Assembly (NCBI GenBank): GCA_947359465.1
Contig: OX375873.1
Location: 131,456,899-131,520,898 of the forward strand
Origin: Metellina segmentata
Lineage: Eukaryota; Arthropoda; Arachnida; Araneae; Tetragnathidae
DNA: 64,000 bases
Direction: 5' to 3'
Shown here: positions 24,613-34,918 of the stretch, in pieces
Position numbering within the stretch: the stretch's first letter is position 1
Layout: every line of letters starts with the position of its first letter
The notes under the pieces: generated by a model
Told to the model about the DNA's origin: nothing
Seen by the model: only the letters and a program-made list of their open reading frames with translations
The model's database searches: none
Made by a program: the position numbers and the translations under genes

Positions 24613-24835
24613 TTTGGTGGTTGTCACACCAAGGTCTCTAGTCATCAGCAAAACTGACCAGAACACGATGGGGAACATGCATGTCGTCATTAGAAGAAAT
24701 CTGACCAGGTCTTGATCATCTCGTATTCATATAAAAATCGGAAACATCTTGATGAGGAGATACCTCGCCATTTGCAAATTGGTCAGATCTTGATAGACGA
24801 GATATCTCGTCGAAACCGCTTGGAGGGTTGGATAG
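24613..24835. repeat. PAL family element, copy 5 (well preserved)
   Basis: Begins TTGGTGGTTGTCACACCAAG and ends CGAAACCGCTTGGAGGGTTG. It contains repeated interior phrases (AGCAAAACTGACCAGAACAC; AAATTGGTCAGATCTTGATA) and the exact palindrome GACGAGATATCTCGTC at 24796-24811. The two termini are inverted versions of each other (GGTGGTTGTC at the left; CCACTTGGAGGGTTAA-type at the right), so the unit behaves like a TIR element with palindromic interior repeats. Confidence 0.72.
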
Positions 24836-25867
24836 TTTCATAAGCAATACACAAAAATATTATGACAGGACAGAATAGTATCATTCTCAGTGAATCCTGT
24901 CAAGTGATTACATTTGTTAAATCAAGTCCAGTAGAGGCATATTTGAAACTATGTCGTTACTGCTGCTTTCTTCAATACTAAATTATATATACATTCTAAA
25001 TAATCTGTTCATCGCATTATTATTTAATTATAATGGTTGATTCCCAATCTAAAGCAAGGTATTCAGAAGTCATGTTTTCTCTCATGAAAACGTGTTTTTT
25101 TAATTGCAAATATTTTGTGGTGCAATTTATTTCGAATGCTTACGCTTAATTTAATGCATTCATTTTTCGTTATCTATAAATTATTTCACTAATTTATTCC
25201 CATATGGAAACACTAGATTGTCAGTGCTTCCATATGGGAATACATTAGTCAAAAACATGCTAAAAACAAATACACAACTTTTATTTTTGTGTAGGTAGCG
25301 TTTTTTATGGCTCGTAAATCAATTGCGATATTTAAATAAATCTGTCTGCTCCCCTTGGTGCTGTAAATATTTTTGATAATTTAGATTTTATAAAATGATT
25401 TGAAAGTGCAATTGTTTTTTACTTTCAATGTAAGAAAACGCTTTGTCTGCCCATAATCTGCTCCTGACTCAAAAAAGGATTCAACATTAAATCTTGTTTT
25501 TCATTTGACATTTAGTTTTCAAGAGCTTAGGTTGGAAAATAATGTATTGCTATTCTAGTTATTATAGAAAAATATACTGAACATAAATAAAAATACTTTT
25601 GCCGTCAAAAGAAAATTTTACGACTAAACGATTTATAGGAAATTTTTTCTTTTAATTAAACTAAACTAAGTCCAAAAGGAAGCCTTCAAAGAATTCAATA
25701 CCTAACTATATATATCATTACCAGTTGTAATGTCTATTAAAAAAAATTGCATTTCAATACGTCATAAAATTTTACCATCACGAGTATTTTTTACTTAACT
25801 TAGCTTTCAACAGATGAATTTCGTTAGAACGCAAGCGTGTTACCTATCTTTCGAAATTTATTATAAA
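24836..25867. other. AT-rich spacer containing a short hairpin
   Basis: No gene recognised. A near-perfect 18-bp inverted repeat at 25196-25241 is listed separately. Confidence 0.45.
25196..25241. repeat. 18-bp inverted repeat hairpin
   Basis: ATTCCCATATGGAAACAC (25196-25213) pairs with GTGCTTCCATATGGGAAT (25224-25241) with one mismatch around a 10-base loop. Each arm itself contains the palindrome CCATATGG. Confidence 0.9.
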
Positions 25868-27313
25868 CTAGCAAAATACCCGACCTTACTCGGTTTGAAT
25901 TGGTTTACTCTAGATTGAAGAGATAATCAAAATATATAATGACTTACGTTTTTTAAGGAATAAAATTTATTTTAACACCTTTCGCCATCTTTATATTTTC
26001 TACAACTTACTTTGGACACAAATCCTACACATGCATATCCATTCATGTGATACATTTCACATACATCGTACAATTGCTGTATGACAAAGCTACAAAATGA
26101 CGAAAGGTGATACTAAGGTTACTACTATAAAAGACGATTTTGAGGGAGATTTGGAATTCCCTTTCTTAAGTTCTTTTCATGTTCAACTCAATTAATTAAA
26201 ATTACGATATACGGCGAGTGCTCTCGCACTTATAGTCAACAAAACAATATTTTTTTTTACTTGTGGCACTCTTGCCTCCGGTAAGCGACATTGTGAAATT
26301 TTGCAATCTTCTCCTGTCATTATTACAACTAATTTTTTAATGTTGCAAAAAGTTCTAGTTCGTATTTTTAAACATTATTATTCTTTCAATAACGACATTA
26401 TTCTTTAAATAACGGCATTATTCTTTCAATAATAGCATAATTACACTTAAAATTTACTGAAAATTTATACTGACTTACCTAACATTTTTAAGTCTAAAAC
26501 TTTGTGGTGCTGTTGCGTGTGATGAGAAGGAAAACACATTTATTAAAATAATAAATATATAAAATAGGAAACAGTGAAATAGAACAAAATAAAAGATGTC
26601 GCAAAAAATTGTTGTAAAGATATTAATTTGTGATTCATTTTTATCTCTTGATCTCGCACAGTTGCCACAATTTACAACTAAAAGTGCACAAAATTTAGAA
26701 ATGTGAAATTATTTCAGAGCGAAAGAAACAGATAATATAACTGCTCACGCGATTTTGTTCATTCTCGTTTCGTTGAAAAATATCGTCTGTCTCAAATATT
26801 CCGAAATCGTTTTCATTGCACAGAGAACAAAAATAAGACTCGCAATAAATGAAGTATCAGAGATGAAATTCCATTAAAAAATATAATTTTTTGAAGAATA
26901 ATTACTTTTTCAGCAGTACTGGTAAAACAATCGAAGTAATCGTAATATTCAATAGACATTCCAATTTTTCCGAAACTACCAAATTATGGTTGATTTAAGT
27001 ATACTTACTCAGGTGTTTTAGCATGAAACTCATCTAAATATACCAATAAAGACATGTTTAATATTGCATTCACTAAAATTTTGATAATGTATAAAGTAAA
27101 ATACACTGCAGTCATATATCTGGATTACAATTCATGTGATGTGTACACAAACACACAAACATAAAATCGAGCATAGAACAGAAACACGGACAGACAGACT
27201 TTCGCAACCAATTCCACTCACTAAATGAAGATAAGTACTCACTGTATGCAAATTTTCATGAAAATATCTTAAACCGTGTGGACGTGTATAGGGCACAACA
27301 TACAGACAGACAG

Positions 27314-27344
<31 letters not shown>

Positions 27345-27458
27345 CCAAACGAGAAAAAGGCGGATTCGGCATCAGAAGGGTCCAAAACGGATAGAAAACT
27401 TGAAATGGGTCGAAAATATTGAATGTACAAACAAACACTCCATTCTTATTTATATAGA
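25868..27458 (-). mobile_element. HINE/Helitron-like element, tandem copy A
   Basis: On the minus strand the unit starts TCTATATAAATAAGAATGG. It carries a (GTCT)n microsatellite (27303-27344 on the plus strand), a second short GTCY stretch near 27188-27203, a core, a 20-bp minisatellite (three units near 26377-26437), and ends GGTCGGGTATTTTGCTAG followed by T. The TC start, CTAG end with a small CCGA/TCGG hairpin 8 bases upstream, and a GTCY microsatellite together fit non-autonomous Helentron/HINE (DINE-1-type) elements. There is no Rep/helicase coding. The short hairpin is a caveat to the classification. Confidence 0.65.
26377..26437. repeat. 20-bp minisatellite inside copy A (3 units)
   Basis: Units of the form ATTATTCTTTMAATAACGGC. 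The homologous positions in copies B and C have about five and three units. Confidence 0.85.
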
Positions 27459-28917
27459 TTACTCGGTTTGAATTGGTTTACTCTAGATTGAAGAGATAAT
27501 CAAAATATATAATGACTTACGTTTTTTGTAGAATAAAAATTTATTTTAACATCTTTCGCCATCTTTATATTTTCTACAACTTACTTTGGACACAAATCAT
27601 ACACATGCATATCCATTCATGTAATACATTTCACATACATCGCACAATTGCTGTATGACAAAGCTACAAAATGACGAAAGGTGATACTAAGGTTACTACT
27701 ATAAAAGACGATTTTGAGGGAGATTTGGAATTCCCTTTCTTAAGTTCTTTTCATGTTCAACTCAATTAATTAAAATTACGATTTACGGCGAGTGCTCTCG
27801 CACTCATAGTCAACAAAACAATATTTTTTTGCTTGTGGCACTCTTGCCTCCGGTATGCGACATTGTGAAAATTTGCAATCTTCTCCTGTCATTATTACAA
27901 CAAATTTTTTAATGTTGGAAAAAGTTCTAGTTTGGATTTTTAAACATTATTATTCTTTCAATAACGGCATTATACTTTAAATAACGGCATTATTCTTTAA
28001 ATAACGGCATTATTCTTTAAATAACGGCATTATTCTTTCAATAATGGCATAACTACACTTAAAATTGACTGAAAATTTATACTGACTTACCTAACATTTT
28101 TAAGTCTAATACTTTGTGGTGCTGTTGCGTGTGATGAGAAGGAAAACACATTTATTGAAATAATAAATATTTAAAACAGGAAACAGCGAAGTAAAACAAA
28201 ATAAAAGATGTCGCAAAAAATTGTTCTAAAGATATTAATTTGTGATTCAATTTTATCTCTTGATCTCGCACAGTTGCCACAACTTACAACTAAAAGTGTA
28301 CAAAACTTAGAAATGTGAAATTAATTCAGAGCGAAAGAACCAGAAAAAATATCACTGCTCGCGCGATCTTGTTCATTCTCGTTTCATTGAAAAATATCGT
28401 CTGTCCCAAATATTCGGAAATCGTTTTCATTGCGCAAAGAATAAAAATAAGACTCGAAATAAATGAAGTATCAGAGATGAAATTCTATAAAAAAAAATAA
28501 TTTTGTGAAGAATAATTTATTTTTTCAGCAGTACTGGTAAAGCAATCGAAGTAATCGTAATATTCAATAGACATTCCAATTTTTCCAAAACTACCAAATT
28601 ATGGTTGATTTAAGTATACTTACTCAGGTGTTTTAGCATGAAACTCAACTAAATATAACAATAAAGAAATGTTTAATATTGCATTCACTAAACTAATAGA
28701 TAATGTATAAAATAAAATACAATGCAATCAAATATCTGGAATACAATTCATGTGATGTGTACACAAACACACAAACACAAAATCGAGCATAGAACAGAAA
28801 GACGGACAGACAGACTTTCGCAACCAATGCCACTCACTAAATGAAGATAAGTACTCACTGTATGCAAATTTTCATGAAAATATCTTAAACCGCGTGGACG
28901 TGTATAGGGCACAACAT

Positions 28918-28952
<35 letters not shown>

Positions 28953-29066
28953 CCAAACGAGAAAAAGGCGGATTCGTCATCAGAAGGGTCCAAAACGGAT
29001 AGAAAACTTGAAATGAGTCGAAAATATTGAATGTACAAACAAACACTCCATTCTTATTTATATAGA
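27459..29066 (-). mobile_element. HINE/Helitron-like element, tandem copy B (3' terminus missing)
   Basis: Highly similar to copies A and C along its length, with the 20-bp minisatellite expanded to about five units (27949-28050) and a GTCT tract at 28919-28952 (plus coordinates). On the minus strand its 3' end stops at CAAACCGAGTA and runs straight into the start of copy A. It lacks the ~18-19 bases holding the second hairpin arm and CTAG. Its own start (TCTATATAA) is joined without a gap to the CTAG of copy C. Confidence 0.68.
27949..28050. repeat. 20-bp minisatellite inside copy B (about 5 units)
   Basis: TATTCTTTAAATAACGGCAT-type units in perfect or near-perfect succession. Expanded compared with copies A and C. 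Confidence 0.88.
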
Positions 29067-30644
29067 CTAGCAAAACACCCGACCTTACTCGGTTTGAATT
29101 GATTTACTCTAGATTGAAGAAATAATAAAAAAATATAAAATGACTTACGTTTTTTGTAGAATAAAAATTTATTTTAACACCTTTCGACATCTTTATATTT
29201 TCTACAACATACTTTGGACACAAATCCTACAGATGCATATCTATTCATGTAATAAATTTCACATACATCGCACAATTGCTGTATGACAAAGCTACAAAAT
29301 GACGAAAGGTGATACTAAGGTTACTACTATAAAAGACGATTTTGAGGGAGATTTGGAATTCCCTCTCTTAAGTTCTTTTCATGTTCAACTCAATTAATTA
29401 AAAATACGATTTACGGCGAGTGCTCTCGCACTCATAGTCAACAAAACAATATTTTTTTACTTGTGGCACTCTTGCCTCCGGTATGCGACATTGTGAAATT
29501 TTGCAATCTTCTCCTATCATTATTACAACAAATTTTTTAATGTTGGAAAAAGTTCTAGTTTGGATTTTTAAACATTATTATTCTTTCAATAACGGCATTA
29601 TTCTTTAAATAACGGCATTATTCTTTCAATAATGGCATAACTACACTTAAAATTTACTGAAAATTTATACTGACTTACCTAACATTTTGAAGTGTAATAC
29701 TTTGTGGTGCTGTTCCATGTGATAAGAAGGAAAACACATTTATTAAAATAATAAATATTTAAAACAGAAAACAGTGAAATAGAACAAAATAAAAGATGTC
29801 GGAAAAATTGTTCTAAAGATATTAATTTGTGATTCATTTTTATCTCTTGATCTCGCACAGTTGCCACAATTTACAACTAAAAGTGCACAAAATTTAGAAA
29901 TGTGAAATTAATTCAGAGCTAAAGAAACAGAAAATATCACTGCACACGCGATCTTGTTCATTCTCGTTTCGTTGAAAAATGTCGTATGGCTCAAATATCC
30001 CAAAATCGTTTTCATTGCGCAAAGAACAAAAATAAGACTCGAAATAAATATCAGAGCTGAAATTCCATTAAAAAATATAATTTTTTGTAGAATAATTACT
30101 TTTTCAGCAGTACTGGTAAAGTAATCGAAGTAATCGTAATATTCAATAGACATTCTAATTTTTCCAAAACTACCAAATTATGGTTGATTTAAGTATACTT
30201 ACTCAGGTGTTTTAGCATGAAACTCAACTAAATATAACAATAAAGAAATGTTTAATATTGCATTCACTAAACTATTAGATAATGTATAAAATAAAATACA
30301 ATGCAATCAAATATCTGGAATACAATTCATATGATGTGTACACAAACACACATACACAAAATCGAGCATAGAACAGAAAGACGGACAGACAGACTTTCGC
30401 AACCAATGCCACTCACTAAATGAAGATAAGTACTCACTGTATGCAAGTTTTCATGAAATTATCTTAAACCGCGTGGACGTGTATAGGGCACAACATACAG
30501 ACAGACAGACAGACAGAAGGACAGACAGGCACCAAACGAGAAAAAGGCGGATTCGGCATCAGAAGGATCAAAACGGATAGAAAGCTTGAAATGGGTCGAA
30601 AATATTGAATGTACAAACAAACACTCCATTCTTATTTATATAGA
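29067..30644 (-). mobile_element. HINE/Helitron-like element, tandem copy C
   Basis: The 5' end on the minus strand is at 30644 (A then TCTATATAAATAAGAATGG). The 3' end is GTCGGGTGTTTTGCTAG at 29067. It contains a GTCT tract at 30498-30529 and three 20-bp minisatellite units near 29574-29638. Same organisation as copies A and B and no coding capacity. Open frames rich in Ser-Val-Cys-Leu on the minus strand come from the GTCT tract. Confidence 0.68.
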
Positions 30645-30862
30645 TAAACGTAACAAAATGTTAATGCTAGTTTTCTTTCGAAATTTACTAAAAAGAAAAA
30701 CAACAAAATGTTTGTGAAAGTTTTCTTAGAAACAATGACAAGTAGTATAAAACAATGACAAGTAGTATAAAACAATGACGATGTCTAATACTTTAATATG
30801 CGTTTTTGAACCGTAGTTTTATCTATCTGAGACAAATACAAATATTCCACATGGTACTACAT
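30645..30862. other. Spacer with a 20-bp tandem repeat
   Basis: AACAATGACAAGTAGTATAA occurs at 30731 and 30751 with a partial third unit at 30771. Nothing else recognised. Confidence 0.75.
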
Positions 30863-32003
30863 AGGCTGTTCAAACATTTTTTAGACAATGTATATTGTAT
30901 TCACAAAACCAAATTACACAAAATTCTTGAGCTTTAACTGTTCTATTTGATAGCCCTTATTCTGAACTATCTTTCGACACCGTAATTTCCAGGATAATAA
31001 TGCCTTTTGAAGTGTCAGAAGAGGTATTCTATCCCATTCCTCCTGAACAGCTTTCCAGAGTCCTGTAAGGGATGTGGGACGACGTTTGCATAGTGCAGAT
31101 TTTAAAAGTCCGAAAGCACAAAAATCCATAGGTGATACATCGGGAGATTTAGTAGGGATACCAGTGAAGGGTATGGCCTTGATACCGGTTTGTTGTTCCA
31201 TTTCTTTTAAGAAATTCACACTGGATTTTGATGTGTGACTGCTAGCTTTGTCTTGATGGAGTTCCACAGATTGATGGCACTATGGTAAAGCGATGGTATT
31301 TCATTCAGAAAAATTAGCGATAAAATATGTTCCTGATAGTATTTGGAGTTAATAGTGACATTTTTTTCCACTCTCTTTATTTTTAACTTGTCATTATATG
31401 AAAAACCAACAACAATCATGAATCGCTTAGAAAAACTTTCTTTCGATTCTGTGAACCATGTACTTGAATTTTTTTTCTCCCCTTTTATGATAATAAATGG
31501 CTCTTTTTTTGCTGCAATCATTCAAATATACCCATGGTTCATTTATTGTGACAATTTTTTTCCATTTTTCTTTGGATAAGTGTTTTTCATATAGAATTCG
31601 GCAGCGTGTCCTGCGTTCAGCGATATGCTTTGGAGAAAGACGATGCACATTGCGTTTTTTCGCTTTCTTAATATTTAAATCAACGTTTTTGTTATAGTGG
31701 ACTCCGAGAATTTTAATGATTTTGCAACTGTACTTTGACTAGGGGATTTTCTTTTAACATTAAACAACGTACCTCTGCAATAGTCGAAGATGTCCGTTTC
31801 TTCCTTGGATACTTGTTTGGAATTTTTGTCCCACTTGAGGCTCCAATTTGACGTGTTTTTCCTTTCTTGTTGACGATATTACCTATCGACGCTTTAGATA
31901 TCACAAAACCATGACTCTCACATCGCTTTTGAGAAACGGAATATGAATATTTCTCTTCGGAAAGAGCATAAATATAGCCTTCTAACCACTGCTTCGTTAC
32001 AAA
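30863..32003 (-). pseudogene. DD41D mariner-like transposon and transposase, 5' end lost
   Basis: The left end carries the terminal repeat (AGGCTGTTCAAACATTTTTT at 30863), matching the one at 18897. On the minus strand the transposase runs from the N-terminal helix-turn-helix (VISKASIGNIVNKKGKTR, about 31850-31904) through a basic linker. The first catalytic region, where the expected Asp reads Asn (VTINEPWVYL), follows. The second Asp is in LHQDKASSHTSKS and the third in SPDVSPMDFCAFG, with 41 residues between them by my count. The C-terminus is GYQIEQLKLKNFV. Several frame changes separate the pieces (about 31220-31270, 31430-31520, 31650-31720). The N-terminal end stops at about 32003, where unrelated sequence begins. 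It is dead by frameshift and by loss of a catalytic residue. Confidence 0.85.
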
Positions 32004-32007
32004 TTTG

Positions 32008-32132
32008 TGTTTTACATCTGTTTTATTTTTATTTTACTGCAGTTTTCAAAATTCGGACAAAACGCCTGTAGAACGGTTGCAATTGCTTGGAGTTGTGTTG
32101 CAGAACGCTGAATATAATTCTGAACTTGGGAT
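32008..32132 (+). repeat. Dispersed ~125-bp repeat, second copy
   Basis: Partner of 9930-10054. It begins within a few bases of the broken end of the DD41D element, so it may be part of whatever replaced the transposon's 5' end. Confidence 0.6.
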
Positions 32133-33157
32133 ATTACCTCTAATGTTTACGGAAATAAATTCTATAATACTCGATAAATGCATTTTTTTAAATCTATATA
32201 TTGAATGACTGTACCATTTTGTAATTTGTCTGTTCTAAAAAAACTATTTTAACATATTTCTGAATACAAATAGATTTTAGAATCTTTAAAATCTTATTTA
32301 TGTGTTCACAGTTAAGGTACAGTTCTCACACAATACCTTTTGACAGTTTTTTACTTTCATCTTCGTAACAAAATGTTTTAGTAATTTTTATAAAAATATT
32401 TCAATATTTTCAAATTTCTACTCCATCTGCAAATTTTAATTTCTTTCAACTGTTTTTGCTTATTTTCCATGATGCGTTTCACACAATTTTGTGTATTGGA
32501 TTACATGTATCAGTTCTTTATTTATTTTTAAATATTTTTGTACACAAACACTAGAAAACAGCGTAAAAACAATCAGTTGATTTCAGCACTTTTTTACAAA
32601 ATAACTATTTTTCCAAATCCTTATTCCACGCTCAAAGTTTCCAACTATAACATAACAAACAAGCCTTATCCTTTTTAATTCACTGCAGTCATAAAAAATA
32701 AAAAGCTGAGAAACGCACTCCTTCCTTAGTTGTATTTCAATCCTTACATTCGATAGAAAAAAATTAATATCTTGTTAAATAATGAAGCTACAGAAATAAA
32801 ATTGTGAGCGCATATTATTTAAAGCTGTATAATTAATATTGATAAAAAAACTATTTCAAGATTTTCGTCATTTTTAGGGTATTGTGTCCCCTTAACACAA
32901 TCATAATCAGTAGGCAAAAGTCTGCTAAAACTGAAATCAAGTCCCCGATTTTCTTTAGTGACATGAAATAATGTATACTAAGTATGTACTTAAATCAAAG
33001 GTGTACGATTGAAAATTGTTCTTGATAGTCGTTGTTTATGAAGTTTATCCGTTACCATTTCACTTTTAATCCAAACATTATTTTGCCCTAACTAAGCAAT
33101 AACTACGGCAACAATAGACTTGGTTGTACTTAGCCATATTGTTGATTGTCTCGACTA
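32133..33157. other. AT-rich spacer
   Basis: No gene or shared repeat recognised. Confidence 0.4.
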
Positions 33158-33394
33158 GGTATATAGTTTTTAGTAGTACTCAGAAGATCTTGATAGACAC
33201 GATATTTAGTTAAAAGAAAAGAATCTGGCCAGACCTTGATATCGTCATTTAAAAAAAGTACTTCATCGTACGGAATTCAATCGGCATTCTTGATGACTAG
33301 ATAAATCGTCATTACAAAAATTGGTCCTATCCTTATGGCTGTGGTTACCTTCTTGTGTCTAGATATCTCATCGAAACTTCTTGGAAGGTTAAAT
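33158..33394. repeat. PAL family element, copy 6
   Basis: Starts TTGATTGTCTCGACTAGGTA. It contains AGAAGATCTTGATAGACACG and TTGATGACTAGATAAATCG and ends CATCGAAACTTCTTGGAAGGTTAA. Termini and interior match the family. Confidence 0.68.
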
Positions 33395-33499
33395 AATATA
33401 CAATTTTTTAATTAACTCAACCATTTTGGCAGTGTTTTTCATTTATCTTTATCTTACGAATTTATTATCAGGTGCCCACCATAACCCACTTTATTAGTA

Positions 33500-33717
33500 A
33501 TACAAATAAATAACCGTACCCGAAGTAAACTCAAAACAGCGAGGAACTAACTTCACTGCCCGACTACCTTTTCCGTATCCAACAAATAACACTTTCATTA
33601 CTCCGCTTTCGACCGTATCTCGGGAATTTCATTATCAGAAGCATCTCTCGTCGACTTTTATCACTTTTAATCAAAATAATATTCCATGCGTTAACGGTAA
33701 CCGTCACGATATCCTCC
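33500..33717. repeat. 354-bp satellite array, first part (diverged monomer)
   Basis: This segment aligns to the regular monomers at 35.8-36.96 kb: GGGAATTTCATTATCAG, TCTCGTCGACTTTTATCACT, TTCCATGCGTTAACGGTAAC. It is cut at about 33717 by the inserted block and resumes at about 34919. Confidence 0.7.
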
Positions 33718-33889
33718 CTTCTTCATCAGGACAGTGGGTATGAGCGCCAATATCTATTATCATCCTACAAGGTAACAACACAACTGCTTTCAGTTTTAAA
33801 AAAATTCTAAAACCACAAAGTGATTTTCAATTATAATTCTAAAAACGGCATTAGTATATTTCACAATACTAATGCAATAATAAAGTGCT

Positions 33890-34052
33890 TTCGCTCTTTT
33901 ATTCCTGTAACTTACCCTGATTACATTTTTCTATTCTGTGTAAGTAAAACGTTCTTTGTATGTATATATCTTATACTTAACTTTGTTTGTTTTGTGTTTG
34001 GCTTAGCATGGCCAAATAAGCCATCATGCCATGAAACTCAAATCAACTCTTT
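33890..34052 (+). repeat. SINE-B 3' part, inside the satellite array
   Basis: The head is absent. The body has TTTATTCCTGTAACTTACCC, GTAAGTAAAACGTTCTTTG and GCATGGCCAAATAAGCC, then CATGCCATGAAACTCAAATC. A nearly collinear version lies at 62728-62885. Confidence 0.65.
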
Positions 34053-34057
34053 CTAAG

Positions 34058-34843
34058 TGGTTCGGTAAGTAATACTCGTTTTTAAATAAAATACAGACCA
34101 ATTGAAATTTTTTCAATCACACTTTTATTTTACATTTTCATACCTTACTTTACTTTTTTACATAGTCCCCTTGCAAATTCAAACATTTATCGTATGTTGT
34201 CGAGCTATTGAATACCAGCGTCATACCCCTCTGCCGCCAGTCCATTGAGATAAGCAGTAAAGTCTTTAAGCTTTAAGTCGTTGAGCATGCGTAGCATCAA
34301 CTTTGTACACATATTTCTGAATTTAAGGGGTTCTATTATCACTTCGTAAATGATAGCGCGAGACACATGTGAAAATTTATCATGAATTTCATTCGAAGTC
34401 ACACGACCATCCCGATGTTGTATGATGAAATTGTCAACAGACTTGGCAAGCTCATCCGTATTGACACTTAGGCGGCCACAGCGCTCCTCATCATAGACGT
34501 TCTCTCTTCCGTCATTAAAATTTCGGCACAGACGACGTACATATGATTATTTTATCACATCACCATACACGGCTTTGATATCCCGATAAATTTCACTTGG
34601 TCGCACATTTTTTGGCGTTTAGAAATCGGATCACGGATATCACTTCACATTTGGCGGCCCACTCGATTTTCTTGGACAGTTTGTTTGTTTTCCAAAACAA
34701 CAATTACCGTTGTAATGCGATGTAATTCAGTAGACAGCTGGCAGACGAGTCCCTAAAACTGATTGACCTTGATCGGTGCACCTGCCACTGTCACAGTGGT
34801 GCACATGCTCAAATGGGTATTACTTTCCGAGCGACCCTCGTAT
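34058..34843 (-). pseudogene. Mariner element with internal deletion of the catalytic core
   Basis: The right end on the minus strand is CGAGGGTCGCTCGGAAAGTA followed by ATACCCATTTGA. The left end (GGTTCGGTAAGTAATACTCG) is a degenerate match, so the element is bounded by mariner-type inverted repeats. Minus-strand frames encode the N-terminal part (NVRPSEIYRDIKAVYGDV; ENVYDEERCGRLSVNTDELA; QHRDGRVTSNEIHDKFSHVS) and, after an abrupt junction, the C-terminal part (LNGLAAEGYDAGIQ ... KCLNLQGDYVKK). At about 0.79 kb it lacks the central D,D,D region that a ~1.3-kb mariner would have. It also carries stops. It lies inside the 354-bp satellite array. Confidence 0.82.
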
Positions 34844-34844
34844 A

Positions 34845-34918
34845 TAGCGTATCGTCTATAAAGATCTGAGCAGTTTTACTAGTGTATAACGTGGTCCAGA
34901 CTATCCCCAGAAGGGTTA
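34845..34918. repeat. PAL family fragment
   Basis: CGTATCGTCTATAAAGATCT, GAGCAGTTTTACTAGTG and an end AGAAGGGTTAAG match one end of the PAL unit. The mariner terminal repeat abuts it at 34843. Confidence 0.55.

Noticed and set aside
27256..29073. Minus-strand open frames rich in Ser-Val-Cys-Leu
   Set aside because: They come from the GTCT microsatellites of the tandem elements. No start, domain or conservation signal, and equivalent frames recur in each repeat copy.
31343..31697. Plus-strand open frames of 66-78 codons
   Set aside because: Antisense shadows of the DD41D transposase.
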